Shown here: piece by piece, positions 63,319 to 64,000 of the stretch
Layout of the letters: the number at the start of each line of letters is the position of its first letter
Position numbering within the stretch: position 1 is the stretch's first letter
Origin: Candidatus Peregrinibacteria bacterium CG10_big_fil_rev_8_21_14_0_10_55_24
Lineage (GTDB): Bacteria > Patescibacteriota > Gracilibacteria > Peribacterales > Peribacteraceae
Length of the DNA: 64,000 nucleotides
NCBI GenBank assembly: GCA_002772745.1
Contig: PFDV01000005.1
Coordinates: forward strand, 324,083-388,082
Direction: 5' to 3'
Made by a program: the position numbers and the translations under genes
Notes under the pieces: model-generated
Seen by the model: the letters and a program-made list of their open reading frames with translations, nothing else
Told to the model about the DNA's origin: nothing
Database searches by the model: none

Positions 63319-64000
63319 ATGCGTTTTGTGATTGATGTACGCGAGGCCTGCCGTGCACGACGCACGGGTAAAGGGCAATGGGTTTTGGGGTTTGTGAGTG
63401 AACTTCTCAAGAGGGAGAATGAGCTTCTCCTCCTCACGGACCGTGCGCTCCCATCCGCATGGAAATCGTCGCGTGCCATCTGTTGGTACTCCTCCGGAGG
63501 AGCACTATGGCACCTACGTGCGTGGTGGATGCTTAAGAAACTCACAGGGGATTGTATCTACATCGCTCCGACCAGTTTCATTGTTCCGGCACTGTTGCCG
63601 CGCAGAGTGCAGAGCGTCCCCGTAGTCCACGATCTCATTGCCTTTCGCTCAGAGCCTCACAGCGCACGTGCTCGCATACTGGAACGCATATTTCTCCCTC
63701 TGGCGCTTCGCAAGGCGCGGCATATCTGTGCGTTGAGTGAGAATACGGCACGCGATCTCCGCGCCCGTTTTCCTGCAATCAAACAACACGTCACCCCTAT
63801 TTTCGCCGGACCGATGCGTAAGCAACCGCCACGCCCCTCTTGGGAAGGCTCTGCGGTTCTCTGCATAGGAACGCTCAGCCCGCGTAAAAACCAGCTCAAC
63901 CTTCTTCGGGCATACCGCACGCTTCCCGATGATCTTCGTTCTCGTCACCCCTTGGTACTTGCCGGTGCTCGTGGTTGGCAGGATGCGCAGATACTCCGGG
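63319..64000 (+). CDS. Glycosyltransferase family 4-like protein, 3' end cut by window
   Basis: 227 residues visible. Starts MRFVIDVREACRARRTGKGQW, a typical GT-B opening with the Gly-x-Gly loop, then VVHDLIAFRSEPHSAR, ARHICALSENTARDLRA and the interdomain GTLSPRKNQLNLLRAY...PLVLAGARGWQD. This fits group 1 glycosyltransferases that use a nucleotide sugar to build surface glycans. The donor-binding EX7E motif lies beyond the right edge. No other glycan gene is visible next to it. Confidence 0.85.
   Translation, partial: MRFVIDVREACRARRTGKGQWVLGFVSELLKRENELLLLTDRALPSAWKSSRAICWYSSGGALWHLRAWWMLKKLTGDCIYIAPTSFIVPALLPRRVQSVPVVHDLIAFRSEPHSARARILERIFLPLALRKARHICALSENTARDLRARFPAIKQHVTPIFAGPMRKQPPRPSWEGSAVLCIGTLSPRKNQLNLLRAYRTLPDDLRSRHPLVLAGARGWQDAQILR

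Overview
This 64 kb window looks like bacterial chromosome from a member of the Candidate Phyla Radiation (Patescibacteria), most like Peregrinibacteria/Peribacteria. That placement is an inference. It rests on the small, densely packed genes, many lineage-restricted secreted and membrane proteins beside single-copy housekeeping genes, a giant protein of Asp-rich DNDGDGK repeats, and frequent start codons only 5-15 nt behind a -10 box (probable leaderless mRNAs). UGA is used as a stop (for example the ATGA overlap of mod and res), so the Gracilibacteria UGA=Gly code does not apply.

Layout. 1-6730 (minus strand): the first 2,243 or so codons of a giant secreted repeat protein, cut by the left edge. 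6731-15925: an accessory island beside tRNA-Gln(UUG). It holds a large serine recombinase whose reading frame runs antisense through the tRNA, then an Xre-type regulator, a type III restriction-modification pair (mod, res) and a stand-alone reverse transcriptase. The last four lie between two identical 113-bp inverted repeats, whose inner edges carry fragments of a second, ghost copy of the recombinase. 15926-31516: translation and maintenance genes (DksA/TraR-like, rplU, tgt, clpP, miaA, rarA, a TsaE-HD fusion), cell-wall and membrane genes (M23 peptidase, a WecA-like transferase), pgk, a possible structured RNA, and a baseplate-J-like/YdcF pair. 31804-48513: a XerC/D recombinase, many small secreted or membrane proteins, a 32-residue peptide gene with a perfect Shine-Dalgarno, a TMTC-like TPR protein, a band-7 protein, tyrS, an RluA-family synthase, a FecR-like protein and a lone PilB-like ATPase. 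48545-64000: a class B PBP, glmS, rpsT, ruvX, a sigma-region-4/HARE-HTH protein, recA, dnaB, mraY, gapdh, fbp, and a glycosyltransferase cut by the right edge.

How they work together. glmS, mraY, the class B PBP, the M23 peptidase and the WecA-like transferase supply wall and surface-polymer synthesis. pgk, gapdh and fbp cover lower glycolysis and the reverse direction. recA, dnaB, ruvX and rarA handle replication and repair. tgt, miaA, TsaE, the RluA-family enzyme and tyrS serve tRNA/rRNA maturation and charging. The secreted Cys/Asp-rich proteins and lipoproteins probably form the cell-surface interface of an attached or host-dependent cell. The island looks like a mobile defence module that has been rearranged several times at a tRNA site.
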